Part shown: positions 28,058 through 37,598 of the stretch, piece by piece
Layout of the letters: each line of letters starts with the position of its first letter
Position numbering within the stretch: the stretch's first letter is position 1
DNA from: Actinobacteria bacterium IMCC26207
GTDB lineage: Bacteria > Actinomycetota > Acidimicrobiia > Acidimicrobiales > Microtrichaceae
Reading direction: 5' to 3'
Length of the DNA: 64,000 bases
Assembly (NCBI GenBank): GCA_001025035.1
Contig: LCZK01000010.1
Location: 124,001 to 188,000, forward strand
Translations under genes and position numbers: made by a program
The notes under the pieces: model-generated
What the model was told of the DNA's origin: nothing
The model's input: the letters and a program-made list of their open reading frames with translations, nothing else
Databases searched by the model: none

Positions 28058-29326
28058 GTGAGCGTTGAAGCAATCAGAGCGCCAAGTTCTCCGCGGCGAA
28101 CCTCTAGTGCGTATATGGCTGCTGTTGGCTGCTCTGTGGCCGGATCTGCTGCAGGATTCTTGGGTGCCACAGGTACGACGAATGCTGCCGGTAACCCCAG
28201 CAACGGTGCGGTGTATACCGGTATCTATGTCTCTGCGGTGCTGCTGACATCTGCACTGGTGATTCCCTACGCTCCGATGCTCTCTCACCGTTTGGGGGCC
28301 CGCTCACTCTTTATCAAATGCAAAGCGGTGACTGCTGTTGTGTGGCTAGCTGTTGGCTTCTTACTCCTTGCTGGAGTTCCAGGTATGCCACTCCTTTTGG
28401 TGCTGTCACCTGTTCTTGGGGCGCTGTCGGGTCTGGGGTCGGTGGTCTCGCCCGTTATGAATAAGGCCTACCTGGCGGCTCCTGGAATGGCTGCGGCCTT
28501 CGCTCGGATGGCCGTGATCTGTGGATTTGCATGGGGAATCGGATCACTAGCAGGAGGGCTGCTTCTCGATGTTGCACCCCTGGGTTGGGGCCTTATTTTG
28601 AATGGCGTACTGACCATTCCGCTCGCAGTGATCGTCAGTAGGTTTGCACCGCTTGCAGCGCTGACCGATCCCATCGAACGAGGTAGGCCTTGGCATGATG
28701 TCTGGGCCAGTTTGCGAGGCAGTGAAGCCTTGCGCCGGGTCACGTTATTGGCTTGCGTTGTTGCGCTGTGTATCGCCCCGCTAGCTCTGCTGTTGGTACC
28801 AATCACGCAAGACCTGCGGCATCAACCCCTTCTCGTTGGCTCGGGATTGCTCATGGCGGCAATGGCCTTAGGTGAGGCGTTCTCACCCAAGTTGGTTCGC
28901 CGACTTTCAATTGGGCATGCAGATCTTCCTAGTTCGGCAGTCACTGCAATTGGGGCCGGGGTGGTCTTGATTCTGTTCGGAATCAGCTCAGTCTTGCTAT
29001 CAGGCCCTGTTGAGCTTGGAGTTTGGACTCTGATTTCAGTGGCATTCGGAGTGTTTCGCTTTGCATCGCGGGCTTTCACGATTGGCGCAACAGCAGAGTC
29101 TCGGGCGCCGGAACTCACTGCGAGCAGCTTGGCCACGATGATGCTCGTTGCTGGGCTCTTTGCCCCCATCGGTACGTTCGTCTGGAGCCTGCTGATTGGC
29201 TACTTCTCGGCCTCGACGGCAGTGCTATGCGGCGGGACAGCAATGATTCTGCTGGGGGTCCCGATTCTGATTTCTACGCAGTCTGCGAACTCTCGGAATT
29301 CCGCAACTGGCGCTGCTGCCGAGTAG
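28058..29326 (+). CDS. major facilitator superfamily transporter
   Basis: A 422-residue protein with about twelve hydrophobic segments, consistent with a major facilitator. The GTG start is preceded by GAAGGAGGAGG, a strong ribosome-binding site. There is no clear substrate signature; the sequence resembles drug-efflux-type members only in general layout. It stands alone between yceH and comM. Confidence 0.75.
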   Translation: MSVEAIRAPSSPRRTSSAYMAAVGCSVAGSAAGFLGATGTTNAAGNPSNGAVYTGIYVSAVLLTSALVIPYAPMLSHRLGARSLFIKCKAVTAVVWLAVGFLLLAGVPGMPLLLVLSPVLGALSGLGSVVSPVMNKAYLAAPGMAAAFARMAVICGFAWGIGSLAGGLLLDVAPLGWGLILNGVLTIPLAVIVSRFAPLAALTDPIERGRPWHDVWASLRGSEALRRVTLLACVVALCIAPLALLLVPITQDLRHQPLLVGSGLLMAAMALGEAFSPKLVRRLSIGHADLPSSAVTAIGAGVVLILFGISSVLLSGPVELGVWTLISVAFGVFRFASRAFTIGATAESRAPELTASSLATMMLVAGLFAPIGTFVWSLLIGYFSASTAVLCGGTAMILLGVPILISTQSANSRNSATGAAAE

Positions 29327-29488
29327 GTCGCCTCGGCCTCAACCTCGGCGACAGGGGAGCGATCCCCTCTCAGAATCAATCAAGTGTCTGAGCAACTCTC
29401 TACACTGTCAGTACTGACTCCTTGCGAGCAGGCTCGCAGCATGCGCTGCCTCCACGGCCAACTTCTGGCCTAGTGCTTCTGGAGTCTC

Positions 29489-31000
29489 ATGCTTGCTGAA
29501 GTCCCTTCCGCAACCCTGCTCGGGGTAGAAGGCCATCGCGTTCTTGTCGAGGTTCACGTCGGCCAAGGCCTGCCGGGTTTCACTGTGGTGGGCCTGCCCG
29601 ATGCCTCATGTCGAGAGGCTCGCGATCGGGTGCGTGCAGCGGTCTTATCGAGCAAGCTCAAGTGGCCCGACACGCGAATCACAGTGAATCTTGCTCCAAC
29701 GCATGTTCGCAAGGTGGGCTCTGGCCTAGATCTTGCTATTGCTATGGCACTTCTCGGAGCGTCCAAGCAACTCAACCCCGAAGCCCTCAAGGGCCTTATG
29801 TTTCTAGGGGAACTGGGTCTGAACGGAACGCTACGCCCAATCCTTGGGATCCTGCCGTTGGTGGATTCCCTCAGTGCTGGCCGAGTCGTGGTGCCTGCAG
29901 AGAACCTTGCCGAGGCAAGGCTCGTGCGGCCTGATGCCCGAGGGGTGCGCACTCTGAGCGAGCTTGTTTCTGCTCTTCGTGCCGAGGAGCCTTGGCCTGA
30001 TCCTCCTGTTCGTGACTCCACTTCGGGTCCGGCCGATGCCTACTGCGATCTCGCAGAGGTGCAAGGTCATCCCGTGGCTCGCCGAGCCCTCGAGGTTGCT
30101 GCCACTGGAGGCCACCATGTGCTCATGGTGGGGCCGCCCGGTTCGGGCAAAACCATGCTGGCCGAGCGGCTGCCGGGCCTGCTCGCCGACCTTGACGCTC
30201 GCGGGGCCATGGACGTCTCTCGAGTTCATTCCGCTGCAGGCTTACTCCGCGTGCACAACGGACTGCTCACTCGGCCACCGTTTCGGTCTCCGCATCACAC
30301 CGCCTCGCTGGTTGCACTTATCGGCGGGGGATCAACCCTCTTGCGCCCGGGCGAAGTTTCGTTAGCTAGCGGGGGCGTACTTTTTTTGGATGAGCTCGGG
30401 GAGTTCCCCGCAGCGCACCTTGATGCGCTCAGGCAACCCCTTGAATCGGGAATCATTCGGGTTGCTCGGGCCAACGCAAATGTCACCCTGCCGGCCCGGT
30501 TCATTCTGGTTGCGGCGACCAATCCGTGTCCCTGTGGAGTCGGCCAGTGGGGGGAGTGTCGCTGTACCCCTGGCCAAATTGCGCGCTACGGCCGCAGGTT
30601 GTCCTCGCCACTGCTCGATCGTTTCGATATTCGCCTAGCCATAGACCCTCCCGAGGCAGCCATGGTGTTCGCCTCGCAACGCAAGGGCGAGTCTTCGATG
30701 GAGGTGCGAACCCGGGTAGAACGAGCTCGAATGAGGGCTCAAGAGCGTGGGGTGAGCTCAAACCGTGAGCTGAGAGGTGAGGCCTTAGAGAAGTTCGCTC
30801 CCTTGAGCGACCAAGGGCGAATGTTGCTGCGCTCACGCCTTGAGACTGGATCGCTCAGCATGCGCGGTGCTCAGCGAACAAGGGCAGTGGCCCTCACACT
30901 GAGAGACCTAGAGGGCACCGGAGGCCCGATCACCACAGATGACCTAGAAGGGGCATTGCTGCTGCGTGGAGAAGAACAACAGATTGGGGTTCTGACATGA
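29489..31000 (+). CDS. comM: YifB/ComM-type AAA ATPase (Mg-chelatase-like)
   Basis: A 503-residue protein. The N-terminal part is a ribosomal-S5-like fold (residues 1-150, with AVNLAPTHVRKVGSGLDLAIA-type sequence); an AAA+ Mg-chelatase domain follows with Walker A GPPGSGKTMLAERLP near residue 215 and Walker B FLDELGEF. A Cys-rich CPCGVGQWGECRC segment near residue 348 and the C-terminal helical domain are as in YifB. ComM helps branch migration during natural transformation. It overlaps dprA by 4 bp. Confidence 0.93.
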   Translation: MLAEVPSATLLGVEGHRVLVEVHVGQGLPGFTVVGLPDASCREARDRVRAAVLSSKLKWPDTRITVNLAPTHVRKVGSGLDLAIAMALLGASKQLNPEALKGLMFLGELGLNGTLRPILGILPLVDSLSAGRVVVPAENLAEARLVRPDARGVRTLSELVSALRAEEPWPDPPVRDSTSGPADAYCDLAEVQGHPVARRALEVAATGGHHVLMVGPPGSGKTMLAERLPGLLADLDARGAMDVSRVHSAAGLLRVHNGLLTRPPFRSPHHTASLVALIGGGSTLLRPGEVSLASGGVLFLDELGEFPAAHLDALRQPLESGIIRVARANANVTLPARFILVAATNPCPCGVGQWGECRCTPGQIARYGRRLSSPLLDRFDIRLAIDPPEAAMVFASQRKGESSMEVRTRVERARMRAQERGVSSNRELRGEALEKFAPLSDQGRMLLRSRLETGSLSMRGAQRTRAVALTLRDLEGTGGPITTDDLEGALLLRGEEQQIGVLT

Positions 31001-32199
31001 CTCAGTTTGCGGCCACGCAGAACCCGTCCCCTGATCTGCCGCACGAGGCGTACCTGACGGCCCTCGCCTCGCTTGAGCAAGTCGGCCCAGCTCGCATGCG
31101 ATGGCTGCTCTCCTATGGCAGCCCCGAGATGGTCTGGCAACTACTCAGGGCAGGCAAGATTCGCAATCCGCCAGCGCGATTAGCAGTCAAGCCGCCGCAG
31201 CTCACCGAGTGGGTAGCTCAGGCCAACTCGGCAGACCCTCAGCAAATCTGGAACGCCTGCTGCGCTCTGGGCGTGGGGGTTGTCTCGCTCGGAAGCCCCG
31301 GTTATCCGCCTGCGCTTGCAGCTGATATCGACCCGCCAGTGGTGCTCTTTCACCTTGGAAACCCAGATCTGCTCTCTGCGCCGAGTGTGGCAATTGTTGG
31401 TACCCGACGCGCAACTGGGTATGGCCTGCGGGTGGCGGAAGAACTCGGTGCGGGTCTGGCGCAAGCTGGAGTCATGGTGGTATCAGGTCTGGCGCTAGGC
31501 ATTGATGCCGCAGCCCACTTTGGAGCGCTCAGTGTTGGCGCAAGTGGTGCCGCAGTAGCTGCTGTAGTGGGATCAGGGCTTCACGCACCGTGCCCGGTCC
31601 GAAATCGAAAGCTGGCATCTCGTGTGGCGAGTAGCGGAGTGATCTTCTCTGAGGTGCCACCCGAGGTCTCGGGGGCACCATGGCGGTTTCCAGTTCGCAA
31701 CCGCATCTTGGCTGCCCTCTCCGATGCCGTAGTGGTAGTGGAATCGCCTGGTGCCGGCGGATCAATGCACACTGTCAGAGAGGCACTGACACGCGACATT
31801 CCAGTTCTGAGTGTCCCCGGCCCGATAGACAGCAGAGCCTCTGAGGGGACGAACCGGCTTCTTAGCGATGGGGCCGAGCCCTGCCTAGGCGTTGATGATG
31901 TGTTGATGGCGATTGGCCTTGGGGGCAAGCAATCAAACACAAGCGCTCCCAGCCCGATTCCATCGCAGCCGGACACACGCCCCGTCCCCGATGAAGCTGG
32001 GGAACGAGCGCTAGCAACAATTGGCTGGAGGCCTGTGTCCGTAGAGCATCTCGCTGCGCGCTCAGGCCTAGATTTTCAACAACTAGCGAGCACTCTTGCA
32101 TGGCTTGAAACGCACGGCTGGATTCAACGCACGGGCGGGTGGATCGAGCGGCGAGCCAAACCTGATGGGTCTGAGCGGCTAGGAAGGCGGGCAACCTAA
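30997..32199 (+). CDS. dprA: DNA processing protein DprA
   Basis: A 400-residue DprA/Smf, which loads RecA on incoming single-stranded DNA. The Rossmann-like domain has VAIVGTRRATGYG and VSGLALGIDAAAH, and a GSGLHAPCPVRN block follows. An interdomain linker rich in Pro/Ser leads to a C-terminal winged helix (SVEHLAARSGLDFQQLASTL). Coupled to comM, so the pair forms a transformation or recombination unit, as in other bacteria. Confidence 0.95.
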   Translation: MTQFAATQNPSPDLPHEAYLTALASLEQVGPARMRWLLSYGSPEMVWQLLRAGKIRNPPARLAVKPPQLTEWVAQANSADPQQIWNACCALGVGVVSLGSPGYPPALAADIDPPVVLFHLGNPDLLSAPSVAIVGTRRATGYGLRVAEELGAGLAQAGVMVVSGLALGIDAAAHFGALSVGASGAAVAAVVGSGLHAPCPVRNRKLASRVASSGVIFSEVPPEVSGAPWRFPVRNRILAALSDAVVVVESPGAGGSMHTVREALTRDIPVLSVPGPIDSRASEGTNRLLSDGAEPCLGVDDVLMAIGLGGKQSNTSAPSPIPSQPDTRPVPDEAGERALATIGWRPVSVEHLAARSGLDFQQLASTLAWLETHGWIQRTGGWIERRAKPDGSERLGRRAT

Positions 32200-32289
32200 G
32201 CAAAAATCCAACAATCACGCTGTGTGGTGACTACGCTACAGAAGGCGATAAGTAGCGTGCTGCTCAGACTGCTGGCGAGAGAGACGGGG

Positions 32290-33213
32290 GTGAGAGAATT
32301 GACTGAGACTTCTTGGATGTTGACAGAGTTCATTCAGGCTGTTCCTCTGGCAAATTCAACCCTGTCTGTCTACCAACGGGACCTCGAGGCTTTTCTCGTC
32401 TGGGTTGAACGACTCGGAGCAGAATCTCCCGGGCAAGTCACTCGGCTCACCGTTCGGCGTTATCTGGCAAGTCTGAGCACTCGAGCGCTCGCACCGCGCA
32501 CTATTGCACGCAAAGCTGCAGCCTTGCGCCGCTATTTCGCATGGCTCGCTGTGACCGGTGTGATCCCAACGGATCCAACTGCTGGCATCTCCTCGCCTCG
32601 CGGGCCAGCGAAGCTGCCACGAATCTTGACTGCTGACGAATTGCAACAGCTCATTGATGAGCCGTCCACTGCAGCTCTAGCCCAACCCGCAGTGGCAGCA
32701 CGAGACGCAGCCGTGCTCGAACTGCTCTACGGGTCTGGTCTGCGAGTCTCTGAACTCTGCGGTCTAAACTTGGAGTCCCTTGAACTTGAGAGACGCCGAC
32801 TCACTCTGTGGGGTAAAGGTTCTAAGCAGCGGGTCGTGCCCATCAGCGAGCCTGCTGCGCAGGCTCTGAGCACCTGGCTTGATTCGCAACGAGCGGAGTT
32901 CATTCTGCAGTTCTCGAAAGAATCGACTGCTGAATTGCTTGGTGAGCCGAGCGAGCCAATGTTCTATAACCGTCGCCTAGTTCGGCTCAATCCTCGTGAT
33001 GTGCGGCGCATCTTGGACGCTCGTTCGCCTGTGCCTACGCATCCGCACGCATTACGGCATACATTTGCTACTCATCTTCTCGACGGTGGTGCCGACCTGC
33101 GAGTGGTGCAAGAATTACTAGGTCACTCAGATCTAGCTACAACTCAGATCTATACGCATGTCAGCAGAGAACGACTCCGAACTGTGTTTGAGTCCTCCCA
33201 CCCGAGGGCGTAG
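32290..33213 (+). CDS. xerC: tyrosine recombinase XerC
   Basis: A 307-residue site-specific recombinase for chromosome dimer resolution at dif. The N-terminal core-binding domain has STLSVYQRDLEAFLVWV; catalytic Arg lies in YGSGLRVSELCGL, the HxxR box is HPHALRHTFATHLLDGGA, the last His is LLGHSDLAT, and the nucleophile Tyr is in TQIYTHVS. The GTG at 32290 gives the usual length; GTG at 32224 and ATG at 32317 are alternatives. In the xerC-sigma-rpsB context of actinobacteria. Overlap with the sigma gene depends on that gene's start. Confidence 0.92.
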   Translation: MRELTETSWMLTEFIQAVPLANSTLSVYQRDLEAFLVWVERLGAESPGQVTRLTVRRYLASLSTRALAPRTIARKAAALRRYFAWLAVTGVIPTDPTAGISSPRGPAKLPRILTADELQQLIDEPSTAALAQPAVAARDAAVLELLYGSGLRVSELCGLNLESLELERRRLTLWGKGSKQRVVPISEPAAQALSTWLDSQRAEFILQFSKESTAELLGEPSEPMFYNRRLVRLNPRDVRRILDARSPVPTHPHALRHTFATHLLDGGADLRVVQELLGHSDLATTQIYTHVSRERLRTVFESSHPRA

Positions 33214-33238
33214 AGCATGGTCAAACCTTGGGAATCAC

Positions 33239-34030
33239 GTGAGAACTAGCGAGCCCTCAGATATTGAGCTTCAAGAGCTCTGGTCGAATTACAAAGCCGA
33301 GGCAACTGCCAAGGCCAGAGATGTCCTTATTGTGCATTATTCGCCGTTGGTTAAATACGTGGCTGGCCGTGTTGCGGCTGGACTTCCACAAAACGTCGAA
33401 CAGTCTGACTTGGTCAGCTACGGCATGTTTGGGCTCATCGATGCCATTGACAAGTTCGAGCCAGAGCGCGGATTCAAGTTCGAGACGTATGCCATTGCTC
33501 GAATCAAGGGTGCCATCTTGGATGAGCTTCGCTCGATTGACTGGGTGCCACGTTCTGTTCGAGCCAAAGCCCGCCAGATTGAGACTGCTTACGCCAAAAT
33601 CGAGGCAAGGCACCATCGTCCCCCCTCGGACGAAGAGCTCATGGAAGAACTCGACTGGACGGACGATCAGTTGCAAACAGCACTGATGCAGATTTCCCAT
33701 GTTGGCCTAGCTGCACTCGATGAGATCCTGTCCATCGGTGGCGATGGCGGCGACTCCATCACGCTTGGCGACACCATTGCCGATACCTCTTCGCATGGCC
33801 CGATGGGGGCATTCGAAATTGCAGAGACACGTCAGATGCTGGCTCAGGCCATCAACGGTCTGCCGGAGCGAGAAAAACTCGTCCTGACCCTGTACTACTA
33901 CGAGAATCTGACCCTTCAAGAAATCGGCCGAGTCCTTGGTGTAACGGAATCACGGGTCTGTCAGATTCACACCAAATCGGTGTTGCATTTGCGGGCCAGG
34001 TTCTCGGCCCTTGAGCACGAACCCGCTTAG
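33239..34030 (+). CDS. whiG: WhiG/FliA-type sigma factor
   Basis: A 263-residue sigma-28-class factor. Region 2: HYSPLVKYVAGRVAAGLP, DLVSYGMFGLIDAIDKFEPERG and FETYAIARIKGAILDELRS. Region 3 follows, and region 4 is REKLVLTLYYYENLTLQEIGRVLGVTESRVCQIH. The linker has the SIGGDG segment seen in WhiG. GTG at 33239 is preceded by GGGA and starts near conserved sequence; an ATG at 33158 would add 27 residues inside xerC. WhiG controls sporulation or late development in Streptomyces and FliA controls flagella; the target here is unknown. Confidence 0.88.
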   Translation: MRTSEPSDIELQELWSNYKAEATAKARDVLIVHYSPLVKYVAGRVAAGLPQNVEQSDLVSYGMFGLIDAIDKFEPERGFKFETYAIARIKGAILDELRSIDWVPRSVRAKARQIETAYAKIEARHHRPPSDEELMEELDWTDDQLQTALMQISHVGLAALDEILSIGGDGGDSITLGDTIADTSSHGPMGAFEIAETRQMLAQAINGLPEREKLVLTLYYYENLTLQEIGRVLGVTESRVCQIHTKSVLHLRARFSALEHEPA

Positions 34031-34176
34031 CTCGCAGCAGTGCGGCCCAGGCTTGCCCAAGCGACTCTCTCCCCGGCAGTTTTAACAAGTGACTCTCACA
34101 CCGCACCTTTGTTGGTGTTTCTTCCCCTTCGCACCATAAGCACGCAGGTTTTGCGTGCCGTCCAAGGGAACCTGTT

Positions 34177-34722
34177 ATGGCCACATCTGTCAGGAGCGCT
34201 GCGCTCCTAGTGCTCGTGAGCTCGCTCGCAATTTTTGCCCTCGCCGTCCCGGCAGCAGCAGTCTCTGACCCTGCGAGTAGCAACGGGATGAATCAGCCGG
34301 AATCCTTCGGACCTCCGATACCTGGGGTCTACCACCGGCCGGTGGAGCGTCCGGTACGTGACCCCTTTCGCATGGAAAATGGTCCCTACGGTGCAGGAAA
34401 CTTTGGGCTGGAATACGCAACATCGCCGGGAGACCCAGTGCTCGCCATCGGGTCCGGCATGGTTAGCTTTGCTGGATCCGTGGCAGGTCGCCTTGCAGTG
34501 ACTGTGCAACACCCCGATGGCCGACGCTCAAGCCTGACGGGGTTGAGTTCGGTGGCAGTTCAGGCCGGAGAACTTGTGGTTCAAGGTCAGTTCCTCGGCC
34601 GAGCGCTCCGAGGGCTGCACCTAGGTCTGCGAGAGGGAGACCGCTATGTCGACCCGGCGCTGTTTCTGGGCGTGATTCAACGAAGAGCCCGCCTTATGCC
34701 GCAGCAACTACATCGCAGATAG
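34177..34722 (+). CDS. secreted M23/LytM-like protein without full catalytic site
   Basis: A 181-residue exported protein in the place between the sigma factor and rpsB where M23 peptidases are found in other actinobacteria. A signal peptide spans about residues 1-28, cleaving after AVPAAAV. The LytM fold is recognisable: YGAGNFGLEYATSPGDPVLAIGSGMVSFAG where active enzymes have HxGxD, and GLHLGLREGDRYVDPALFL where they have HLHFE. The first zinc His and Asp are replaced (Asn-Phe-Gly-Leu-Glu), and the last box keeps one His. Probably a non-catalytic activator, like EnvC-type LytM proteins. Confidence 0.7.
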   Translation: MATSVRSAALLVLVSSLAIFALAVPAAAVSDPASSNGMNQPESFGPPIPGVYHRPVERPVRDPFRMENGPYGAGNFGLEYATSPGDPVLAIGSGMVSFAGSVAGRLAVTVQHPDGRRSSLTGLSSVAVQAGELVVQGQFLGRALRGLHLGLREGDRYVDPALFLGVIQRRARLMPQQLHRR

Positions 34723-34815
34723 ACCCCGCTTGCGCATGGCCCGCTTTGGAACTGAGTAGGCGAGCAGCACTACACTCAATTCCGCTCCACAAGGGGCACA
34801 GTTATGCCCACTCGC

Positions 34816-34828
34816 TGCCACCTTGGCA
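34816..34828 (+). promoter_or_regulatory. small hairpin in the rpsB leader
   Basis: TGCCA, a CCT loop, TGGCA: a perfect 5-bp stem about 100 bases before the rpsB start. Part of a 204-bp gap without genes. Confidence 0.35.
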
Positions 34829-34891
34829 ACGATGGTGAATGTTTACCCGGAACAACCTCGGTCGCTTGCCTTGAATGAGGGGAGCGTGGTT

Positions 34892-34911
34892 CTCGGGTTC
34901 GATCAACCGAG
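34892..34911 (+). promoter_or_regulatory. hairpin abutting the rpsB ribosome-binding site
   Basis: CTCGGGTT and AACCGAG pair with one bulged G around a CGATC loop. The stem ends exactly where the ribosome-binding sequence GGAGAAGGAG begins (34911-34920); the start GTG is at 34927. Many bacteria control rpsB through uS2 binding to its leader; this element could be that site, by inference. Confidence 0.45.
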
Positions 34912-34926
34912 GAGAAGGAGAAGACC

Positions 34927-35946
34927 GTGACACCAGTAGTCACTATGAAGCAGCTCTTGGATGCCGGAGTTCATTTCGGCCATCAGACCCGCCGCTGGAA
35001 TCCCAAGATGAAGCGATTCATCCACGGTGATCGCGGCGGTATCTACCTGATCGACCTGCATCAGACCCTGAGTGGTATCGAAAAGTCGTACACCTTTGTC
35101 CGTGACCTTGTCGCCGACGGAGGAACCGTGTTGTTTATCGGCACCAAGAAGCAGGCTCAGGATCCAATCCAAAGCCATGCTCTGAACTGTGGCATGCCGT
35201 ACATCAACCAGCGTTGGCTCGGCGGTATGTTGACCAACTTTGAAACCATCTCGAAGCGTGTGCAGAAGATGAAGGAATACCAGCACATGCGCGACACCGG
35301 TGAGTTTGAACTCATGCCCAAGAAAGAGGCGCTGCTGTTGTCCCGTGAGCTTGAGAAGCTCGAGCGCAACTTGAATGGCATCCGCAACATGGAGCGGCTT
35401 CCCGATGTGGTGTTCATCTTGGACACGAAAAAAGAAGACATCGCAGTCACCGAGGCCAACAAGTTGAAGATTCCAGTGGTTGCAGTGGTCGATACCAACT
35501 GCGATCCCGACATCATCCAGTACGTCATCCCGGGCAACGACGATGCAATTCGCTCCGGCGACTTGCTGACCCGTGTGATTGCCGATGCCGTGCTCGAAGG
35601 TCGCCTGATGCGTTCAAAGACGCACCCAGAGACAGCAAAGCCCACGCCCCGTGAGCGCAGCGCAGAAGAAGCCGCCGAGTATCGCAACCAGCAGGACCGT
35701 GCACGCGTCGAGGCAACTGCAAAGGCCGCTGCTACGGATGCCCGCCTGTTGAGCGCCAACGAAGAAGCCCTTGAGTCCGATGCCCAAGCCGGACTCATTG
35801 CGGTTGAGCCCGAGATTCAAGGATCCGATACCTCTGGGGTAGCTGCTGCTGGCGAGATCGTTCCCGATCAGCCAGCGCGTGTGACACCTGAAGCAGAAGT
35901 AGAAGAACCAGCAGCAGAAGGTGCGCCAGAAACGGAGACCAACTGA
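34927..35946 (+). CDS. rpsB: 30S ribosomal protein uS2
   Basis: A 339-residue uS2. The family start [23 protein letters not shown] is intact, as are [23 protein letters not shown] and the C-terminal [12 protein letters not shown]. After about residue 240 comes an acidic, low-complexity tail of roughly 100 residues rich in Glu, Ala and Pro, making it longer than the 225-280 usual. The stop overlaps tsf by one base (TGATG). The start is GTG. Confidence 0.96.
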   Translation: MTPVVTMKQLLDAGVHFGHQTRRWNPKMKRFIHGDRGGIYLIDLHQTLSGIEKSYTFVRDLVADGGTVLFIGTKKQAQDPIQSHALNCGMPYINQRWLGGMLTNFETISKRVQKMKEYQHMRDTGEFELMPKKEALLLSRELEKLERNLNGIRNMERLPDVVFILDTKKEDIAVTEANKLKIPVVAVVDTNCDPDIIQYVIPGNDDAIRSGDLLTRVIADAVLEGRLMRSKTHPETAKPTPRERSAEEAAEYRNQQDRARVEATAKAAATDARLLSANEEALESDAQAGLIAVEPEIQGSDTSGVAAAGEIVPDQPARVTPEAEVEEPAAEGAPETETN

Positions 35947-36737
35947 TGGCAGCGATTACTGCAGCAGAAGTAAAGTCCTTGCGCGATGCAACCGGCGCCG
36001 GAATGATGGACGCCAAGAAGGCACTCGTTGAGGCCGACGGCGACCGTGAAAAGGCAGCCGGGATTCTGCGTCAAAAAGGGTTGAGCAAGGTTGCAACCCT
36101 TGAAGACCGAGAGAACAACCAGGGTGCGATTGCTATTGCACAGAGCGGCAATGTCGCTGCCATGGTGCAGCTCAAAGCCGAGACTGATTTCTCTGGCAAG
36201 TCTGACGACTTTGTTGCCCTCACTCAGAAGCTGGCTGATGCCGTACTCCAGGGTGGGGAGTCAGCAGTCGACACACTGTCTGATGAACTCGACACGCTCA
36301 AGATTCAAAAGAAAGAGAACATCGAGCTTGGTCTTGTTGTTCGATTTGAAGCAGCTGACGGAAACCTGCTCGATACCTACCTGCACCGCCAAGACGGCCG
36401 TGGAGTCAACGGGGTCTTGCTCGAGGTGACCGGTGCAACCGAAGAGGCAGCGCACGAGATTGCGTTGCATATCGCCTTCGCAAAGCCCGATGCGCTCAGC
36501 CGTGACGAGATCGACCCGGAACTCGTCGAGCGTGCACGTGTTTCTTTCGAGGAACTCACACGCAAAGAGGGCAAGCCCGAACAGGCTGTCCCAAAGATTG
36601 TCGACGGCCGCCTGAACTCTTGGTATGCAGAACGCGTGCTGCCAGAGCAGGGTGTGTTCGGAGAGAAAGAAACCGTGGCTGAGCGTTTGGGTGAGGCTCG
36701 CATTGCGCGTTTCGCTCAAGCAATCATCGGCTCCTAA
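35946..36737 (+). CDS. tsf: elongation factor Ts
   Basis: A 263-residue nucleotide exchange factor for EF-Tu. [25 protein letters not shown] and the [16 protein letters not shown] (TDF motif inserting near the EF-Tu Mg site) are present, and the C-terminal module [18 protein letters not shown] is intact. Coupled to rpsB. pyrH begins 22 bp after it. Confidence 0.96.
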   Translation: MAAITAAEVKSLRDATGAGMMDAKKALVEADGDREKAAGILRQKGLSKVATLEDRENNQGAIAIAQSGNVAAMVQLKAETDFSGKSDDFVALTQKLADAVLQGGESAVDTLSDELDTLKIQKKENIELGLVVRFEAADGNLLDTYLHRQDGRGVNGVLLEVTGATEEAAHEIALHIAFAKPDALSRDEIDPELVERARVSFEELTRKEGKPEQAVPKIVDGRLNSWYAERVLPEQGVFGEKETVAERLGEARIARFAQAIIGS

Positions 36738-36759
36738 GCACAGAGAGTCGGATACAAGA

Positions 36760-37476
36760 ATGACTGCACCACGTTGGTCCCGAGTCCTCATCAAACTTTC
36801 TGGCGAAGCTTTCGCCGGGGATGAGGGCTTTGGGATCGACGGTGAAGTTGTGACCAGGCTCGCCGCCGAGATTGTTGCTGTAAAGCAACAGTTCGAAGTG
36901 GACATTGCAATCGTTGTGGGTGGCGGCAATATTTGGCGCGGCATGACTGGCGAAGGCGCCGGTATGGATCGCGCTCAGGCTGACTACATGGGCATGCTTG
37001 CCACGATCATTAATGGACTCGGCCTGCAAGAAACTCTTGAGCGCCTAGGTCAACCGACTCGAGTGCAAACAGCGATTCAGATGTCGCAGGTGGCCGAACC
37101 GTATATTCGCCGTAAGGCAATCCGTCACCTTGAAAAGGGGCGTGTGGTGATCTTTGCTGCCGGAACTGGTAACCCGTTTTTCACTACTGATACCACCTCG
37201 GCGCTGCGTGCAGTTGAGATCGACGCCGAAGCAATCCTGATGGGCAAGAACGGAGTGGACGGCGTCTACACCGCTGACCCTCGACTCGACCCCACCGCCG
37301 AGTTGCTGACCGAGGTGTCCTATATCGATGTGCTCAACCGTGGACTCAAGGTTATGGACTCCACCGCAATCACCTTGTGCATGGATAACAACCTGCCGAT
37401 CTGCGTATTCGACCTGATGGGCGAGAACATCGCCCCGCTACTTGCAGGCGAACACATAGGCACTGTTGTCTCCTAG
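36760..37476 (+). CDS. pyrH: uridylate kinase
   Basis: A 238-residue amino-acid-kinase-fold UMP kinase, giving [59 protein letters not shown] and [11 protein letters not shown] are diagnostic. Length is normal. The frr and cdsA genes that often follow are absent here; instead come a stop-bearing repeat and a palindromic element, so the rpsB-tsf-pyrH operon probably ends here. Confidence 0.97.
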   Translation: MTAPRWSRVLIKLSGEAFAGDEGFGIDGEVVTRLAAEIVAVKQQFEVDIAIVVGGGNIWRGMTGEGAGMDRAQADYMGMLATIINGLGLQETLERLGQPTRVQTAIQMSQVAEPYIRRKAIRHLEKGRVVIFAAGTGNPFFTTDTTSALRAVEIDAEAILMGKNGVDGVYTADPRLDPTAELLTEVSYIDVLNRGLKVMDSTAITLCMDNNLPICVFDLMGENIAPLLAGEHIGTVVS

Positions 37477-37500
37477 TTCCGGCTAGCTCCAGCTAGCCCC
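37471..37500 (+). repeat. 10-bp tandem repeat carrying TAG stops after pyrH
   Basis: Three decamers, TCCTAGTTCC, GGCTAGCTCC and AGCTAGCCCC, contain TAG at 37474 (the pyrH stop), 37484 and 37494, in three different frames. Confidence 0.8.
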
Positions 37501-37536
37501 GCGACGCTCAAGGCGACCGCCAGCCCTAGGCCTGTT

Positions 37537-37580
37537 CTGTCATGCGAGGGACCCGGCGGGCGGGGTCTGACGCAAGACAG
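37537..37580. repeat. palindromic intergenic element, copy A
   Basis: CTGTCATGCGAGGGACCC is followed by a 9-bp spacer and the imperfect inverse GGGGTCTGACGCAAGACAG. The left arm matches the right arm of copies B (51241-51283) and C (52354-52406) on the opposite strand. Between pyrH and the SCO6745-family gene. Confidence 0.75.
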
Positions 37581-37598
37581 AGCGAGTATTCTCCGGTG

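Noticed and set aside
34889..34915. tRNA-like GGGTTCGATC segment before rpsB
   Set aside because: No acceptor, D or anticodon arms can be folded around it; it is part of the leader hairpin.
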